Shown: in pieces, positions 42,444-51,988 of the stretch
How the letters are laid out: every line of letters begins with the position of its first letter
Position numbering within the stretch: position 1 is the stretch's first letter
DNA from: Solirubrobacteraceae bacterium
Lineage (GTDB): Bacteria > Actinomycetota > Thermoleophilia > Solirubrobacterales > Solirubrobacteraceae
Reading direction: 5' to 3'
Assembly: GCA_017744415.1 (NCBI GenBank)
Contig: JAGIBJ010000084.1
Coordinates: 42,458 to 106,457, forward strand
Length of the DNA stretch: 64,000 nt
Position numbers and translations under genes: made by a program
The notes under the pieces: model-generated
Told to the model about the DNA's origin: nothing
The model's input: only the letters and a program-made list of their open reading frames with translations
The model's database searches: none

Positions 42444-44647
42444 GACGCGATCCGCCGGATCGTGAGGCCGGCCGTCGCCCGCCGGAGGTCGACCGATCCA
42501 CCGTGATCGGTGCGGAGGGTCGGCACGTGCACACTGCGGAGCGCAGCGAGCGTCTCCGGACGCGGGTGACGGTACCCGTTGTGGGCTCCGACGCTGATCA
42601 CGGCGACCGCCGGGCGGAGCGTGCGCAGCACGCGCGGCAGCTCGGGATCCTCGCTGCCGTGGTGGCTCACCACGAGCACGTCGGCGCGGAGCCCGGTGAG
42701 GTGCTCGAGCACGTTGCCCTCGGCATCGGCCGGGATCAGCGCGCGGAGGTCGCCGAGCGTGGCCTGCACGACGGCCGCCCGATCATTCGGATCGCCGGGG
42801 CGCGCCGCCGCGGCCGGCGTGGGCCAGCGGATCCGCACGTCGATCCGGCCCGCTCGGAACCGCTGCCCCGCCCGCACTGGCAGCACGCGGACATGTCGTC
42901 TCCCGGCCTCGCGGATCGCCGCTGTATGCGTCGGGCCGCCGCCGGGCGCGCCGCCGTCGAGCACGAGGTCGGTGGGGAAGGCCCGGAGCACTGCGGCGGC
43001 ACCGCCGTCGTGGTCCGCCGCGGGGTGGCTGAGGACGATCGCTCGGAGGCGCCGCACCCCAGCCTGCCGGAGCTGCGCGACCACGCCGCCATCGACCGGG
43101 CCTGCGTCGACGAGCACCGCCTCCGCACCGTCCTGCAGCAGCGCGGCGCTGCCCTGCCCGATGTCGAACACCACCAGCCGCGGCTCGCTCGGGGGGCGCG
43201 GGACGTCCAACACCACCACGACAACGAGCGCCACCCCGATCAGCAGGGTGAGCTGGCGGCCCGGCCGGATGACGGCGAGGATCGCGGCGCCGGCGAAGGC
43301 GAGCACCACCGCCTGCCCGCCGAGCTGCGCGTGTGCCCGCCCGGCGCCCCACTCCGCAATCGCCAGCGTCGCCGACGCCCCCGCCGCCCCGGGTTCGGCG
43401 ACCAACCGAGCGACGCCCGCCGACCACGGCGCCACCACCGCCGCAAGCGCGCCCGACCACACCGTGACGGCCGCGATCGGCGCCGCCGCGACGTTGGTGA
43501 CGAGCCCGACGGCCGAGACGCTTCCGAACGTCGCGAGCATGATCGGGGTCGTCGCCAGTGTCGCAAGCACGGTCGCCGCGACCGGCAGCCCGATCGGGCG
43601 CGGCACCCCGAGACGACGCAGCCGCCGCTGCAGCGGCCCGGCACCGAGGAGCAGCGCGGCCGTCGCGGCGAAGCTCAGCTGCCAGCCCACGTCCATCCAG
43701 GCGCGCGGATCGACGGCGAGGGTCGCCGCGGCCGCAAGCCCGAGTGCGTCGACGGTGCGGTGCTCACGTCCGGCCAGCAGCGCGAGCAGCGCCGCGCACC
43801 CCATCACGCCGGCACGCTGGATCGACGGTCCGGCCCCCGCCAGCGGCACGTAGGCGATGACAGCGACGAGCGAGAGGAGCAGCCGCGCGCGGTCCGGAAG
43901 GCCGGCGAGCCATCCGAGGACGAAGCAGAGCGCGACCACCAGCGCGACGTTGCCCCCGGAGGCCGCCGCCAGGTGCCAGAGCCCGGCGGCGCGCAGCAGC
44001 TCGCGGTCGTCCTGGCGCACCTCCTCCGCAGTGCCGAGCGCCATCCCGGCGAGGAGCGGCCCGGCGCGCGGCCCGCCGGCATGAACAGCAGCCTGCGACG
44101 CACCACGCGCGAGGCCGTCGACCGCTCCGAACAGGCCGCCGCGCCGGCGCCCGCTATCGCTCGCGTCGGTGAGCAGCAGCCGGCCGGCGACGCCTTGACG
44201 CGCGAGGCGGCCATCACCGGCGGCGCCGCCGAGCGGTACGAGCCGCCCGCTCGCCAGCACGATCCAGCCGCGCCGCAGCAGCGGGGTCGGCCGGCCATAC
44301 CGCGCCGGTGACACGACGATCACGCGACCGTGACAGCGCGCCCGCGCCGCAACCCCAGCCGCCATCGCGGGACCATGAGCGGGCAGCGTCTCGAGCAGCG
44401 TGATCTGTTCGCCCCGCAGCTCGGCCGGGACCACCGGCGCGGCGGCGTGGTCGATCATTCCCGTGCGGACCCCACCCCACGCCGCCGCGAGGAAGATCGC
44501 GAGCGCGACGCTCCGCCGCCCGCTCGGAGCGGCGAGCGCAATCCCGGCGACCACGACGAGCGCCGTGGCCCGCAGCGGGCCCCCGGCCGCACCGCCGGCG
44601 GCGAGAGCCGCCGCCACCGCACCCCATCCCACCCAGGTACCGCTCAC
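42437..44647 (-). CDS. comEC: ComEC/Rec2 DNA uptake channel protein
   Basis: 736-aa polytopic membrane protein forming the DNA channel in natural transformation. Order: N-terminal DUF4131-like soluble loop (residues ~60-160), competence domain with helices including AGLWHLAAASGGNVALVVAL, and a C-terminal metallo-beta-lactamase-like domain (VVFDIGQGSAALLQDG, VLVDAGPVDGG, VLSHPAADHDGG, LVVSHHGSED) that may degrade the non-transported strand. GTG 44647 overlaps the comEA stop (GTGA). No other competence genes appear nearby. Confidence 0.95.
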   Translation of the reverse strand: MSGTWVGWGAVAAALAAGGAAGGPLRATALVVVAGIALAAPSGRRSVALAIFLAAAWGGVRTGMIDHAAAPVVPAELRGEQITLLETLPAHGPAMAAGVAARARCHGRVIVVSPARYGRPTPLLRRGWIVLASGRLVPLGGAAGDGRLARQGVAGRLLLTDASDSGRRRGGLFGAVDGLARGASQAAVHAGGPRAGPLLAGMALGTAEEVRQDDRELLRAAGLWHLAAASGGNVALVVALCFVLGWLAGLPDRARLLLSLVAVIAYVPLAGAGPSIQRAGVMGCAALLALLAGREHRTVDALGLAAAATLAVDPRAWMDVGWQLSFAATAALLLGAGPLQRRLRRLGVPRPIGLPVAATVLATLATTPIMLATFGSVSAVGLVTNVAAAPIAAVTVWSGALAAVVAPWSAGVARLVAEPGAAGASATLAIAEWGAGRAHAQLGGQAVVLAFAGAAILAVIRPGRQLTLLIGVALVVVVVLDVPRPPSEPRLVVFDIGQGSAALLQDGAEAVLVDAGPVDGGVVAQLRQAGVRRLRAIVLSHPAADHDGGAAAVLRAFPTDLVLDGGAPGGGPTHTAAIREAGRRHVRVLPVRAGQRFRAGRIDVRIRWPTPAAAARPGDPNDRAAVVQATLGDLRALIPADAEGNVLEHLTGLRADVLVVSHHGSEDPELPRVLRTLRPAVAVISVGAHNGYRHPRPETLAALRSVHVPTLRTDHGGSVDLRRATAGLTIRRIASP

Positions 44648-45279
44648 AGTTCGAGCTGCGCCTGCAGGCTCGCGAGCCGCGCTTCGCCGACCCCGGGCAC
44701 GTCGTCGAGCTGCTCCAGGCGAGTGAAGCCGCCGAGCTTGGTGCGCAGCGCGATGATCGCCGCCGCCATCGCCGGCCCGATGCCGTCGAGTGCGTCGAGC
44801 TGCTCGGCGGAGGCGGTGTTTGCGTTGAGCTTGCCCACCGGCGCACTGCCCGTCGCGGTCCCGACGCCGGGTTCGGCCCCATCCCCGGTCGCCGGAGAAC
44901 GCGGCACGATGATCGCCCGACCGTCGGTGAGCCGCGCGGCCAGGTTGATCTGCGTGAGATCGGCATCAGCCGTGAGCCCGCCGGCCCGCTGCACCGCATC
45001 GATGAGCCGGCCGGGCGCGCGGACCCGGTAGACGCCAGGCCGCCGCACGGCGCCGGCCACGTGCACGACGACCCGCCGGACCCTCGGCGTCGCCGGCTTC
45101 GACGCGAGGCCACCGCTGGCGACAGGTGCGGGGTGCCCCGTTTGGGGCCCCGACAACGCGATCGACGCAGGGGCGGGCCCGCGCGGCGCCGCCAGCAGCC
45201 AGGCCACGGCGATCACGAGCAGCACCGCGGCTGGTCGCCACCACCGGCCCGCGACCTCCAGCACTCGATCGACCGTCAC
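44644..45279 (-). CDS. comEA: ComEA-family DNA-binding competence protein
   Basis: 211-aa membrane-anchored DNA receptor. One N-terminal helix (PAAVLLVIAVAWLLAA), a linker, an SLBB domain (VVVHVAGAVRRPGVYRVRAP), and a C-terminal helix-hairpin-helix pair (LNANTASAEQLDALDGIGPA; LEQLDDVPGVGEARL) for DNA binding. I chose GTG 45279 because TAGCGT (45287-45292) lies exactly 7 nt upstream; the longer frame to 45339 is Arg-rich and lacks a promoter or ribosome site. Overlaps comEC by 4 nt. Confidence 0.93.
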   Translation of the reverse strand: MTVDRVLEVAGRWWRPAAVLLVIAVAWLLAAPRGPAPASIALSGPQTGHPAPVASGGLASKPATPRVRRVVVHVAGAVRRPGVYRVRAPGRLIDAVQRAGGLTADADLTQINLAARLTDGRAIIVPRSPATGDGAEPGVGTATGSAPVGKLNANTASAEQLDALDGIGPAMAAAIIALRTKLGGFTRLEQLDDVPGVGEARLASLQAQLEL

Positions 45280-45388
45280 GCCCGCGACGCTACGCGCGTC
45301 CCTGTGCCGGAACGCGCGCACACTGCGACGAAACTGCACGCTCCGTGCGACGACTCTCCGCGGCCGTTCCGGGGCGGTGCACCCGCGA

Positions 45389-47014
45389 CTAGTTCAGGCG
45401 AGCGTCTTCGAGATCGAGATCGCGCTCGATCCGGTGCTGCACCTCGGAGGAGATGAAGCCGATGTCGCGCAGGCGCACGATCTCGCGGCGCTCGGCGTCG
45501 AGCACCTCGCGGCGCAGCCGCTGGTAGGCCTGCGACTGCGTCTCGATCTCGCCATCGTCTTCGTCGTCGAGCCGAGCTTTGAACCGTCTGATCCGGAACT
45601 CGTAGAGCCCGCGCATCCGCGTTGCGGTCGCCTCGCCCACCCACGATTCGCCGCCGAGCTCGTCGAGCCGGGCGATGGCCGCCTTTGCCGCCTTCACGCG
45701 CGCCGCCGCCTCGCGCGCCTCGTGCTGCGCGGCATCGTCGAGCCCGACGATCCGGATCAGCAGCGGCAGCATCAGGCCCTGGCCGACGATCGTCGCGAGG
45801 ATGACGAAGTAGACGAGCAGGATGATGAGGTCGCGCATCGGGAACGCCCCGCCGTCGTCGATCGTGGCCGGGATCGCAAGGGCGGCTGCCAGCGACACCG
45901 CACCGCGCATGCCCGTGAACGCCACGAGCAACGTCTCGCCCCACGGCGCGAGCGGCCGCTTCATCTCGCGCGCCTGGTTGCGGCCGATCCGCCGTACCCC
46001 CGCCTGCCCGAACACCCACGCGAACCGCGTCGCGCTCACGGCCAGCGAGACGACCACCCCGTAGAGCAGCAGCGTCTCCGGCTCGAACGTGTCGGAGACC
46101 GCCTCGATGATGCCGGGCAGCTGGGTGCCCAGGAGCACGAACAGCGCAGCGTTGAGTACGAACATCAGCACTTCCCACACCGAAGTCGACTGCAGGCGCG
46201 TGGTCGGCGTGACGAGCAGCGGCGCCCGCCAGCCGAGCCAGATGCCCGAGGTGACCGCGGCGAGCACACCGCTCGCCCCCGCGACCGCAGCCGGCAGGTA
46301 GGCGAGGAACGGCGTCAGAAGCGAAATCGTGATCTCGGTCAGCGGATCGTCGATCGGACGCCGGACTTTCGCCACGAGCCAACCGACGGCGACGCCGATG
46401 CCGATGCCGCCCGCAGAGCTCAGCACGAACTCGCCGACCGCGTCCATCGCCGAGAAGCCACCGGCGACCGTCGCCGCCACTGCGAACTTGAAGATGATCA
46501 GCGCCGTCGCGTCGTTGATGAGTGACTCGCCCTCCACGACCGTCACGAACCGCCTCGGTGCGCCGAGGCGGCCGGCGATCGCCGTCGCCGCGACCGGGTC
46601 GGTCGGCGCGAGCACCGCGCCGAGCGTGAAGGCGGCCGGCCAGCTCATCCCGTCGATCACCTGGTGCGCGGCGACGCCGACCACGGCGGTCGTGCCGACC
46701 ACGAGCCCGATCGAGAGGCTCGCGACCGGCGCGAGATTGGCTCGTAGGTCGCGCAGGGACGAGAAGAACGCCGCGCCGTAGAGCAGCGGCGGGAGGAACA
46801 GCACGAGCACGAGGTCCGGCTCGAGCTCCACGTCCGGGATGCCCGGCGCGAACCCCAGCGCCAGCCCGCCGAGCACGAGAACGATCGGATAGGGCACCGA
46901 CACGTAGTAGGCGACGATCAGCAACGCCGTGACGGCGAGCAGGACGAGCGCGAGCGCACCCTCGTTGGTTGCGCCCGTCGACGAGGCGAGCACGCTGGCG
47001 AGCTGCAGGGTCAC
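45389..47014 (-). CDS. CPA1-family Na+/H+ antiporter
   Basis: 541-aa antiporter with about 12 membrane helices and an ~100-aa charged cytosolic tail. Family motifs: VLFLPPLLYGAAFFSSLRDL, VLAPTDPVAATAIAGRLGAP, VEGESLINDATALIIF (ion-binding N-D pair), GMRGAVSLAAALAIP. The tail (ALDDEDDGE..., QAYQRLRREVLDAERREI) is coiled. GTG 47014 is used; a GTG at 46993 is an alternative. Function: Na+ (or K+) extrusion coupled to proton uptake. Confidence 0.93.
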   Translation of the reverse strand: MTLQLASVLASSTGATNEGALALVLLAVTALLIVAYYVSVPYPIVLVLGGLALGFAPGIPDVELEPDLVLVLFLPPLLYGAAFFSSLRDLRANLAPVASLSIGLVVGTTAVVGVAAHQVIDGMSWPAAFTLGAVLAPTDPVAATAIAGRLGAPRRFVTVVEGESLINDATALIIFKFAVAATVAGGFSAMDAVGEFVLSSAGGIGIGVAVGWLVAKVRRPIDDPLTEITISLLTPFLAYLPAAVAGASGVLAAVTSGIWLGWRAPLLVTPTTRLQSTSVWEVLMFVLNAALFVLLGTQLPGIIEAVSDTFEPETLLLYGVVVSLAVSATRFAWVFGQAGVRRIGRNQAREMKRPLAPWGETLLVAFTGMRGAVSLAAALAIPATIDDGGAFPMRDLIILLVYFVILATIVGQGLMLPLLIRIVGLDDAAQHEAREAAARVKAAKAAIARLDELGGESWVGEATATRMRGLYEFRIRRFKARLDDEDDGEIETQSQAYQRLRREVLDAERREIVRLRDIGFISSEVQHRIERDLDLEDARLN

Positions 47015-47177
47015 GCGTGGTGCCAGCGCCGCGTCGTGATCGGGTGACTGGCCGCCTCAGGCATGGCAGCGAGCCTAGTGGGGCGCTCTTCCGCGCGCGG
47101 TGTGACTCGCAGGCCTCGATATCGCCAAGCGTCCGCATCCGCTCCGCAGCGTCGTGGTACGGTCGGACGGTTAGCCC

Positions 47178-47196
47178 GCCGCGCCCCCGACGTGGC
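47178..47196 (+). promoter_or_regulatory. 5' leader hairpin of RCC1/FN3 gene 1
   Basis: GCCGCG (47178-47183), loop CCCCCGA, CGTGGC (47191-47196). A TACGGT -10-like box is at 47158-47163 and the ribosome site GGAGGAACC just before ATG 47221. The same hairpin, with a G-U replaced by A-U, precedes gene 2 (49654-49672). Confidence 0.55.
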
Positions 47197-47220
47197 TCAC
47201 CGCTCCATTCCGGAGGAACC

Positions 47221-49563
47221 ATGTCCCGTCCCGTTCAGCGGGTTGTCGTCTGGCACGCGCTCCGTACGCGCGCGTTGCTGGTGCTGAGCCTCTTGCTCGC
47301 CGTGCTCGGCGCAGCGCCGGCCGCCCACGCCGAGCGCTCCACCCTCTCGTCGGGTGAGCGGCAGACGTGCGTGGTCCGTGCGGCGGATCAGGGGGTCTCT
47401 TGCTGGGGCGCCTACCGGCTGTCGACGCTGTCCGAATCCGACAAATACAGCAAGCCCATCCCGACCGACGTGCCCGGTGCCGGGCCGGCGCGCTCGGTGG
47501 CGACCGGCCGCCTTGGCTACCAGTGCGCCGTCCGGCAGGACGGGACCGTGGGCTGCTGGGGTGCCGGCCTCTACACCAACACCGACCTCGGCATCACGTT
47601 CGAGGTGCCCACGGTCAAGCCGGTCGAAGACGCCACCGGCTCGCCGATCTCCACGTACGTCGACGCCGCCGTCAACGATCGCGAGGGGTGCGCGGTGCGC
47701 GCCAGTGGAGCGGTGGACTGCTGGCGTCCGGAGGGCGTCGCGAAGCCGATCAGCGGGCTCTCCGACGCCACTTCCGTCACGAGCAATGGTGTCCAGTTCT
47801 GCGCTCGACGGTCGTCGGGCCGCGTCTCCTGCTGGGACCGAGGACTCCCGCGCCTCGCCGACACCGTCGAGGCCCCCGCGGTCTGGACGACCGGCGCAGT
47901 CGCGACCGAGGTGCCCGGAATCACCGACGCCGTCACCGTGTCCGGCCTCTGCGCCCTGCGCGTCGGAGGGGTGAAGACGTGCTGGTCGATCACGCATCGC
48001 CCCAAGTACCAGGAGGAGTACCTCGCATTCGGCCCGCCGCTCGACGATGCCTCCATCACCGACGTCGCCGACCTCGCCGTCGGCGCCACGCACCTCTGCG
48101 CGCAGACCAAGTCCGGCACTGTGTTGTGCAACGGCAGCAACAGCGACGGTCAGTTCGGTCTTGGACTCGTCGAGTTGCCCGCCGCGCGCAAGGGGCCTGA
48201 CGGCACCGAGGTCAGCGTCACGGGCTCGTCGAGCTGCGTTCGGCTCATCGATGCAACCGTACGGTGCTCCGGCAACGCCCGACGACTGAGTGACGGCGTC
48301 CTCGGCAACCCCTCCCGCCCCGCTGGCGACAACATCCGCCCGATCGGATATTTCAGCGTCGCAAGGTCGCAGGAGCCGCGCCCGGTGGACATCTACGCCC
48401 AGCCGATCATCCACCCGGAAGCCCCGCTTCCGGTTGCGCCCGCGCCGTACGGCGATGCGACCCCGAACTCGCTCGTGGTCCGGTGGGATCCGCCGGCGGC
48501 CGGGTTTGGCGTGCAGGTGGCCGAGTACCTCGTGCGCTATGGCACCAGTGAGATCGCCGTTCCCGCCAGCCAGACGCAGCTCCAGATCAACGGACTCACT
48601 CCAGACACCGACTACGCGATCACGGTGTCCGCGAACGGCAGCAACTCGCTCGAGTCGGCGCCGCTCACCCGTACCTACCGCACCCTCCCGCAGGTCGTGC
48701 TCGGCGTGCCGAACTTCGGTGACCCGGACGTGACCGATACGTCGGTCACCGTCCACTGGCAGCCGACCGGCAACGCGATCGTCGATGGCTTCCGGCTCGT
48801 CCTCGACGACCACCCGAGCGTCACTGTCGGCGCCAACGCCCGCTCGTACGCGTTCACCGGTCTCGAGCCAGAGTCCGAGCACACGATCTTGCTCAGCGCG
48901 CTGAGCCCGGAAGGGAACGAGTCCGCCCCCGCTCTGCAAGTCGTCGCCACGAGCTCGTCGGCGACGCCAACGCCGACACCTACCCCGACGCCGACCGTCG
49001 TAACGCCGACGCCGACGCCGACCGCGACGCCGATCAGCCCGTCGGCCTTCGCCGTCGCCGCGAACGTGACCGGATCGACGACGATCAAGTCGCTCTCGCG
49101 CACGCCGCTGCCGCTCACCGGCACGCTGGCGGTTCGCGGGGATCTGCGGACCGCTCCGGTGACCGCAGATCTGGTGCTCAACGACACCCAAGCCCGGTCG
49201 ACAGCCCTCGGTTTCCTGCCGGTCACGCTGTCCATCGGCTTCGTGTCGTCGGCGAGTGCCACGGGCTCGCGTGACAACGGCCTGCACCTCGCCGCGAAGC
49301 TGCGGATCAAGGTGCGCTCCGTGAAGGCGTTCGGCGCCATCCCGATCGCTGGTGGCAACTCGTGCCAGACGAAGCAGCTCTCGACGGTTCCGCTCGACGC
49401 GACCTCGTCGTCGCGCTGGCCGGACGGCGGCTTCGCCGTCACGCTCGCTGGCTCGTACGCGATCGGCGATCTGAATGGCTGCGGGTTCTTCGAGGGCCTC
49501 GTGTCGCCGCTCGTCGCAAGCACCGGCAACACGATGAGCCTGGCGCTCACCTCGCGCCCCTGA
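47221..49563 (+). CDS. Secreted RCC1-like/fibronectin-III protein (copy 1)
   Basis: 780-aa exported protein: signal peptide (LRTRALLVLSLLLAVLGAAP, AHA cut), seven RCC1-like blades, each with a Cys pair (for example YQCAVRQDGTVGCWG, EGCAVRASGAVDCW, QFCARRSSGRVSCW), two fibronectin type III domains (SLVVRWDPP; TSVTVHWQPTG), a TP-repeat linker (about 48961-49030), and a C-terminal domain with a Cys in NSCQTKQL and another in LNGCGFF. The blades likely make disulphides. No LPxTG or membrane anchor. Function unknown; surface or matrix binding is suggested by FN3. ATG 47221 has GGAGG 6 nt upstream. Confidence 0.82.
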   Translation: MSRPVQRVVVWHALRTRALLVLSLLLAVLGAAPAAHAERSTLSSGERQTCVVRAADQGVSCWGAYRLSTLSESDKYSKPIPTDVPGAGPARSVATGRLGYQCAVRQDGTVGCWGAGLYTNTDLGITFEVPTVKPVEDATGSPISTYVDAAVNDREGCAVRASGAVDCWRPEGVAKPISGLSDATSVTSNGVQFCARRSSGRVSCWDRGLPRLADTVEAPAVWTTGAVATEVPGITDAVTVSGLCALRVGGVKTCWSITHRPKYQEEYLAFGPPLDDASITDVADLAVGATHLCAQTKSGTVLCNGSNSDGQFGLGLVELPAARKGPDGTEVSVTGSSSCVRLIDATVRCSGNARRLSDGVLGNPSRPAGDNIRPIGYFSVARSQEPRPVDIYAQPIIHPEAPLPVAPAPYGDATPNSLVVRWDPPAAGFGVQVAEYLVRYGTSEIAVPASQTQLQINGLTPDTDYAITVSANGSNSLESAPLTRTYRTLPQVVLGVPNFGDPDVTDTSVTVHWQPTGNAIVDGFRLVLDDHPSVTVGANARSYAFTGLEPESEHTILLSALSPEGNESAPALQVVATSSSATPTPTPTPTPTVVTPTPTPTATPISPSAFAVAANVTGSTTIKSLSRTPLPLTGTLAVRGDLRTAPVTADLVLNDTQARSTALGFLPVTLSIGFVSSASATGSRDNGLHLAAKLRIKVRSVKAFGAIPIAGGNSCQTKQLSTVPLDATSSSRWPDGGFAVTLAGSYAIGDLNGCGFFEGLVSPLVASTGNTMSLALTSRP

Positions 49564-49569
49564 TCCGTT

Positions 49570-49605
49570 CGGATCGGCGGCCGGCGCCCGCCGGCCGCCG
49601 ATCCG
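49570..49605 (+). terminator. 16-bp perfect hairpin after RCC1/FN3 gene 1
   Basis: Arms 49570-49585 and 49590-49605 are perfectly complementary with loop GCCC, 6 nt after the stop, followed by CTTCGTTTCC. Strong terminator candidate. Confidence 0.7.
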
Positions 49606-49653
49606 CTTCGTTTCCAACGCGGGCGGCGCGTCGTGGTACGTTCGATGCGTCCC

Positions 49654-49672
49654 GCCACGCCCCCGACGTGGC
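49654..49672 (+). promoter_or_regulatory. 5' leader hairpin of RCC1/FN3 gene 2
   Basis: GCCACG (49654-49659), loop CCCCCGA, CGTGGC (49667-49672). A TACGTT box is at 49637-49642 and the ribosome site GGAGGAACCC before ATG 49701. Same loop and lower stem as gene 1. Confidence 0.55.
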
Positions 49673-49700
49673 TTACGCCGTTTCGGCCTCGGAGGAACCC

Positions 49701-51974
49701 ATGCCCCATCCTGCTCTTGCGCGTGAACGCTGGCGAGCGTTGCTGAGCCGCGCGGTCGCGTGCTGCGCGCTGCTCTTGGCGGCACTCACCGCGCTGCCGG
49801 CTGCCGCCCAGGCCGAGTTCGCCACCCTCTCGACGGGGGCAGGCAAGACCTGCGCCGTCACGACCTCGGCCGACGTCACCTGCTGGGGCGCCTACACGGC
49901 GGTCGGCGGCCCACCGCCACCGCCCGGACCCGGCATCTTCACCCCCGAACCGACGACCGTCCCGGCGGCCGCCCCCGCCAAGACCGTCGACGCCGGCGAG
50001 CAGGGCTACCAGTGCGCCGTGCGCACCGACGGCTCGATCGGCTGCTGGGGCTGGGCCTGGTACTTCGACCAGGACTACTGGCCCACGCGCAACGTCGCGC
50101 CCGTCGGGCTGGTGAAGACCGGCGTCTCCGGCACCGCGATCACCAACTTCGCCGATGTCGCCGTGAACGACCGTGAGGGCTGCGCCGTGCAGTCCACCGG
50201 CCGTGTGCGCTGCTGGCAGGCCGGCGCGGAGGCCATCAACGACGAGATCGCCGGCATCACAGACGCGACCGCCGTCACGAGCGCCGGTGAGGCGTTCTGC
50301 GCCGTGCGCGCCACCGGCGGCGTCGCCTGCTGGGACCGCGGCCTCTCCCGGACCACCGGGATCATGATGGGCCCGGTCGCCGTGTGGACCAAGGGTGCCA
50401 CCGCGACCAACGTGCCGGGCATCGCCGGAGCCGTCTCCGCCTCAGGCACCTGCGCGGTGCTCGACGACGGCAAGGTCACCTGCTGGACGATCAGCCATCG
50501 CCCGAAGAAGGACGAGGAGTACGTCAGCTTCACGACCCCGACCGTGGTCGAGGGCACCGGCAAGGTCTGGCGCATGGCCTCGCGCCCGGGCAACAACTGC
50601 GCCGTCCGCATCGACACCAAGGTCGTGTGCTGGGGCTCCGGCGCGCCCGCGGTGGTCGACGGCGTCGACTTGGCGACCGACGTGAGCGTCGGGGACGGCT
50701 TCGCCTGCGCCCGCGACGCCGACGCGAAGGTGCTGTGCTGGGGCGCCGGCAAGTACCTCGGCAACGCCGCGGTCGCCGACCTCCCGCAGTCGCCGCCGGC
50801 CACCCCGACCGGCAACCCGCAGGTCGCCGGTTCGATCGGCCCCCGCCCTGAGCTCTACCCGCTCGCGCCGTCCCGTCCGCTTCCGTCGACGAACGGCGGC
50901 GGCTTCGGCGAGGTGACGGCGACCGCGATCATCGTCCGCTGGGACGCTCCGCTCAACGTGCCCGAGTCCGGGCTCAAGGGCTACGAGGTCACGCTCGGCG
51001 GTCAGACGAAGTCCGTGCCACCGACCGGGGACGCAACCCAATTCACCGGCCTCACGCCGTCCACCAGCTACACCGCCAACGTGATCGCGATCGACAACGA
51101 CGGTGGCCGCTCGGAGCCGCTGGTGATCCAGTACACGACCCTGGCCGACCTGAAGATCGGCCCGCCGGCGTTCGAAGACCCCGACATCGCCGGCGCGGAG
51201 ATCACCATTCACTGGCACCCCACCGGATCGCTGGCGCCGGTGTCGTTCCTGCTCGAGGTCAACAACCAGCAGATCAGCCTCCCGGGCAGCGCCAGGTCGT
51301 ACACGATCACTGGCCTCGCGGGGAGCACCAACTACCTGATCCGGCTCACCGCCAGAGACGGCGAGGGCCAGCAGCAGGCGACCTCGGAGGTCACCTATCG
51401 CACAGAGCCCAACACGCTCCCGACACCCTCGCCGAGCCCGACACCGGTCCCGACCCGCGTGCCCGTGATCGCCGAGCGCGTGTTCACCGCGAAGGGGACG
51501 ACAACGATCGCGACACTGACCAAGTCGCCGATGCCCGTCACCGGGCGGGTGAGCGTGATGGTCAACGATCTCTCCGAGATCGTGGGTGCCGGAAGCATCA
51601 CGCTCAACGACACCCAGGGCCGCAGCACCGCGCTCGGGTTCCTGCCGGTGACGGCGACGATCGGGTTCGCGACGAGCCAGGTCACGCTCAGCCAGGCCTC
51701 GCCGCTCGCGCTCAGTTACAAGCTGCGCGTGAAGGTGAAGTCGGTGAAGGCGTTCGGTGCCATCCCGCTGGCGGGCGGCAACAACTGCCAGACCAAGCAG
51801 CTCACGACCATCCCGTTGGCCTCCACCGCGGGGGGCTTCAGCGTGGCCTCAGGCGGCACCCTCGCCGGCAATTACGCCATCAGCGACCTCAACGGGTGCG
51901 GCCTCTTCGGAGGCCTCGTGACGCCGCTCGTCGCCAGCACCGGCAACCCGATGAGCCTTACGCTCACGCCCTAA
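49701..51974 (+). CDS. Secreted RCC1-like/fibronectin-III protein (copy 2)
   Basis: 757-aa paralogue of copy 1 in the same order: signal peptide (VACCALLLAALTALPAAAQA), seven Cys-paired RCC1-like blades (KTCAVTTSADVTCWG, YQCAVRTDGSIGCWG, EGCAVQSTGRVRCW, AFCAVRATGGVACW, GTCAVLDDGKVTCW, NNCAVRIDTKVVCW, FACARDADAKVLCW), two FN3 domains, a short TPSPSPTP linker, and the same C-terminal domain (NNCQTKQL, LNGCGLF). ATG 49701 has GGAGG 5 nt away. Adjacent tandem duplication of gene and leader; the linker is shorter than in copy 1. Confidence 0.82.
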   Translation: MPHPALARERWRALLSRAVACCALLLAALTALPAAAQAEFATLSTGAGKTCAVTTSADVTCWGAYTAVGGPPPPPGPGIFTPEPTTVPAAAPAKTVDAGEQGYQCAVRTDGSIGCWGWAWYFDQDYWPTRNVAPVGLVKTGVSGTAITNFADVAVNDREGCAVQSTGRVRCWQAGAEAINDEIAGITDATAVTSAGEAFCAVRATGGVACWDRGLSRTTGIMMGPVAVWTKGATATNVPGIAGAVSASGTCAVLDDGKVTCWTISHRPKKDEEYVSFTTPTVVEGTGKVWRMASRPGNNCAVRIDTKVVCWGSGAPAVVDGVDLATDVSVGDGFACARDADAKVLCWGAGKYLGNAAVADLPQSPPATPTGNPQVAGSIGPRPELYPLAPSRPLPSTNGGGFGEVTATAIIVRWDAPLNVPESGLKGYEVTLGGQTKSVPPTGDATQFTGLTPSTSYTANVIAIDNDGGRSEPLVIQYTTLADLKIGPPAFEDPDIAGAEITIHWHPTGSLAPVSFLLEVNNQQISLPGSARSYTITGLAGSTNYLIRLTARDGEGQQQATSEVTYRTEPNTLPTPSPSPTPVPTRVPVIAERVFTAKGTTTIATLTKSPMPVTGRVSVMVNDLSEIVGAGSITLNDTQGRSTALGFLPVTATIGFATSQVTLSQASPLALSYKLRVKVKSVKAFGAIPLAGGNNCQTKQLTTIPLASTAGGFSVASGGTLAGNYAISDLNGCGLFGGLVTPLVASTGNPMSLTLTP

Positions 51975-51988
51975 GACCTCGACGAACC

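Noticed and set aside
42503..44311. 602-aa plus-strand frame opposite comEC
   Set aside because: His/Arg/Asp-rich shadow of a real membrane-protein gene.
48961..49030. TP-repeat region as a microsatellite of regulatory interest
   Set aside because: It is an in-frame Thr/Pro linker between FN3 and the C-terminal domain, common in secreted proteins.
47197..49785. 862-aa minus-strand frame opposite the first RCC1/FN3 gene
   Set aside because: Arg/Gly/Val-rich shadow with no domain; the plus strand has a signal peptide, ribosome site and clear domains.
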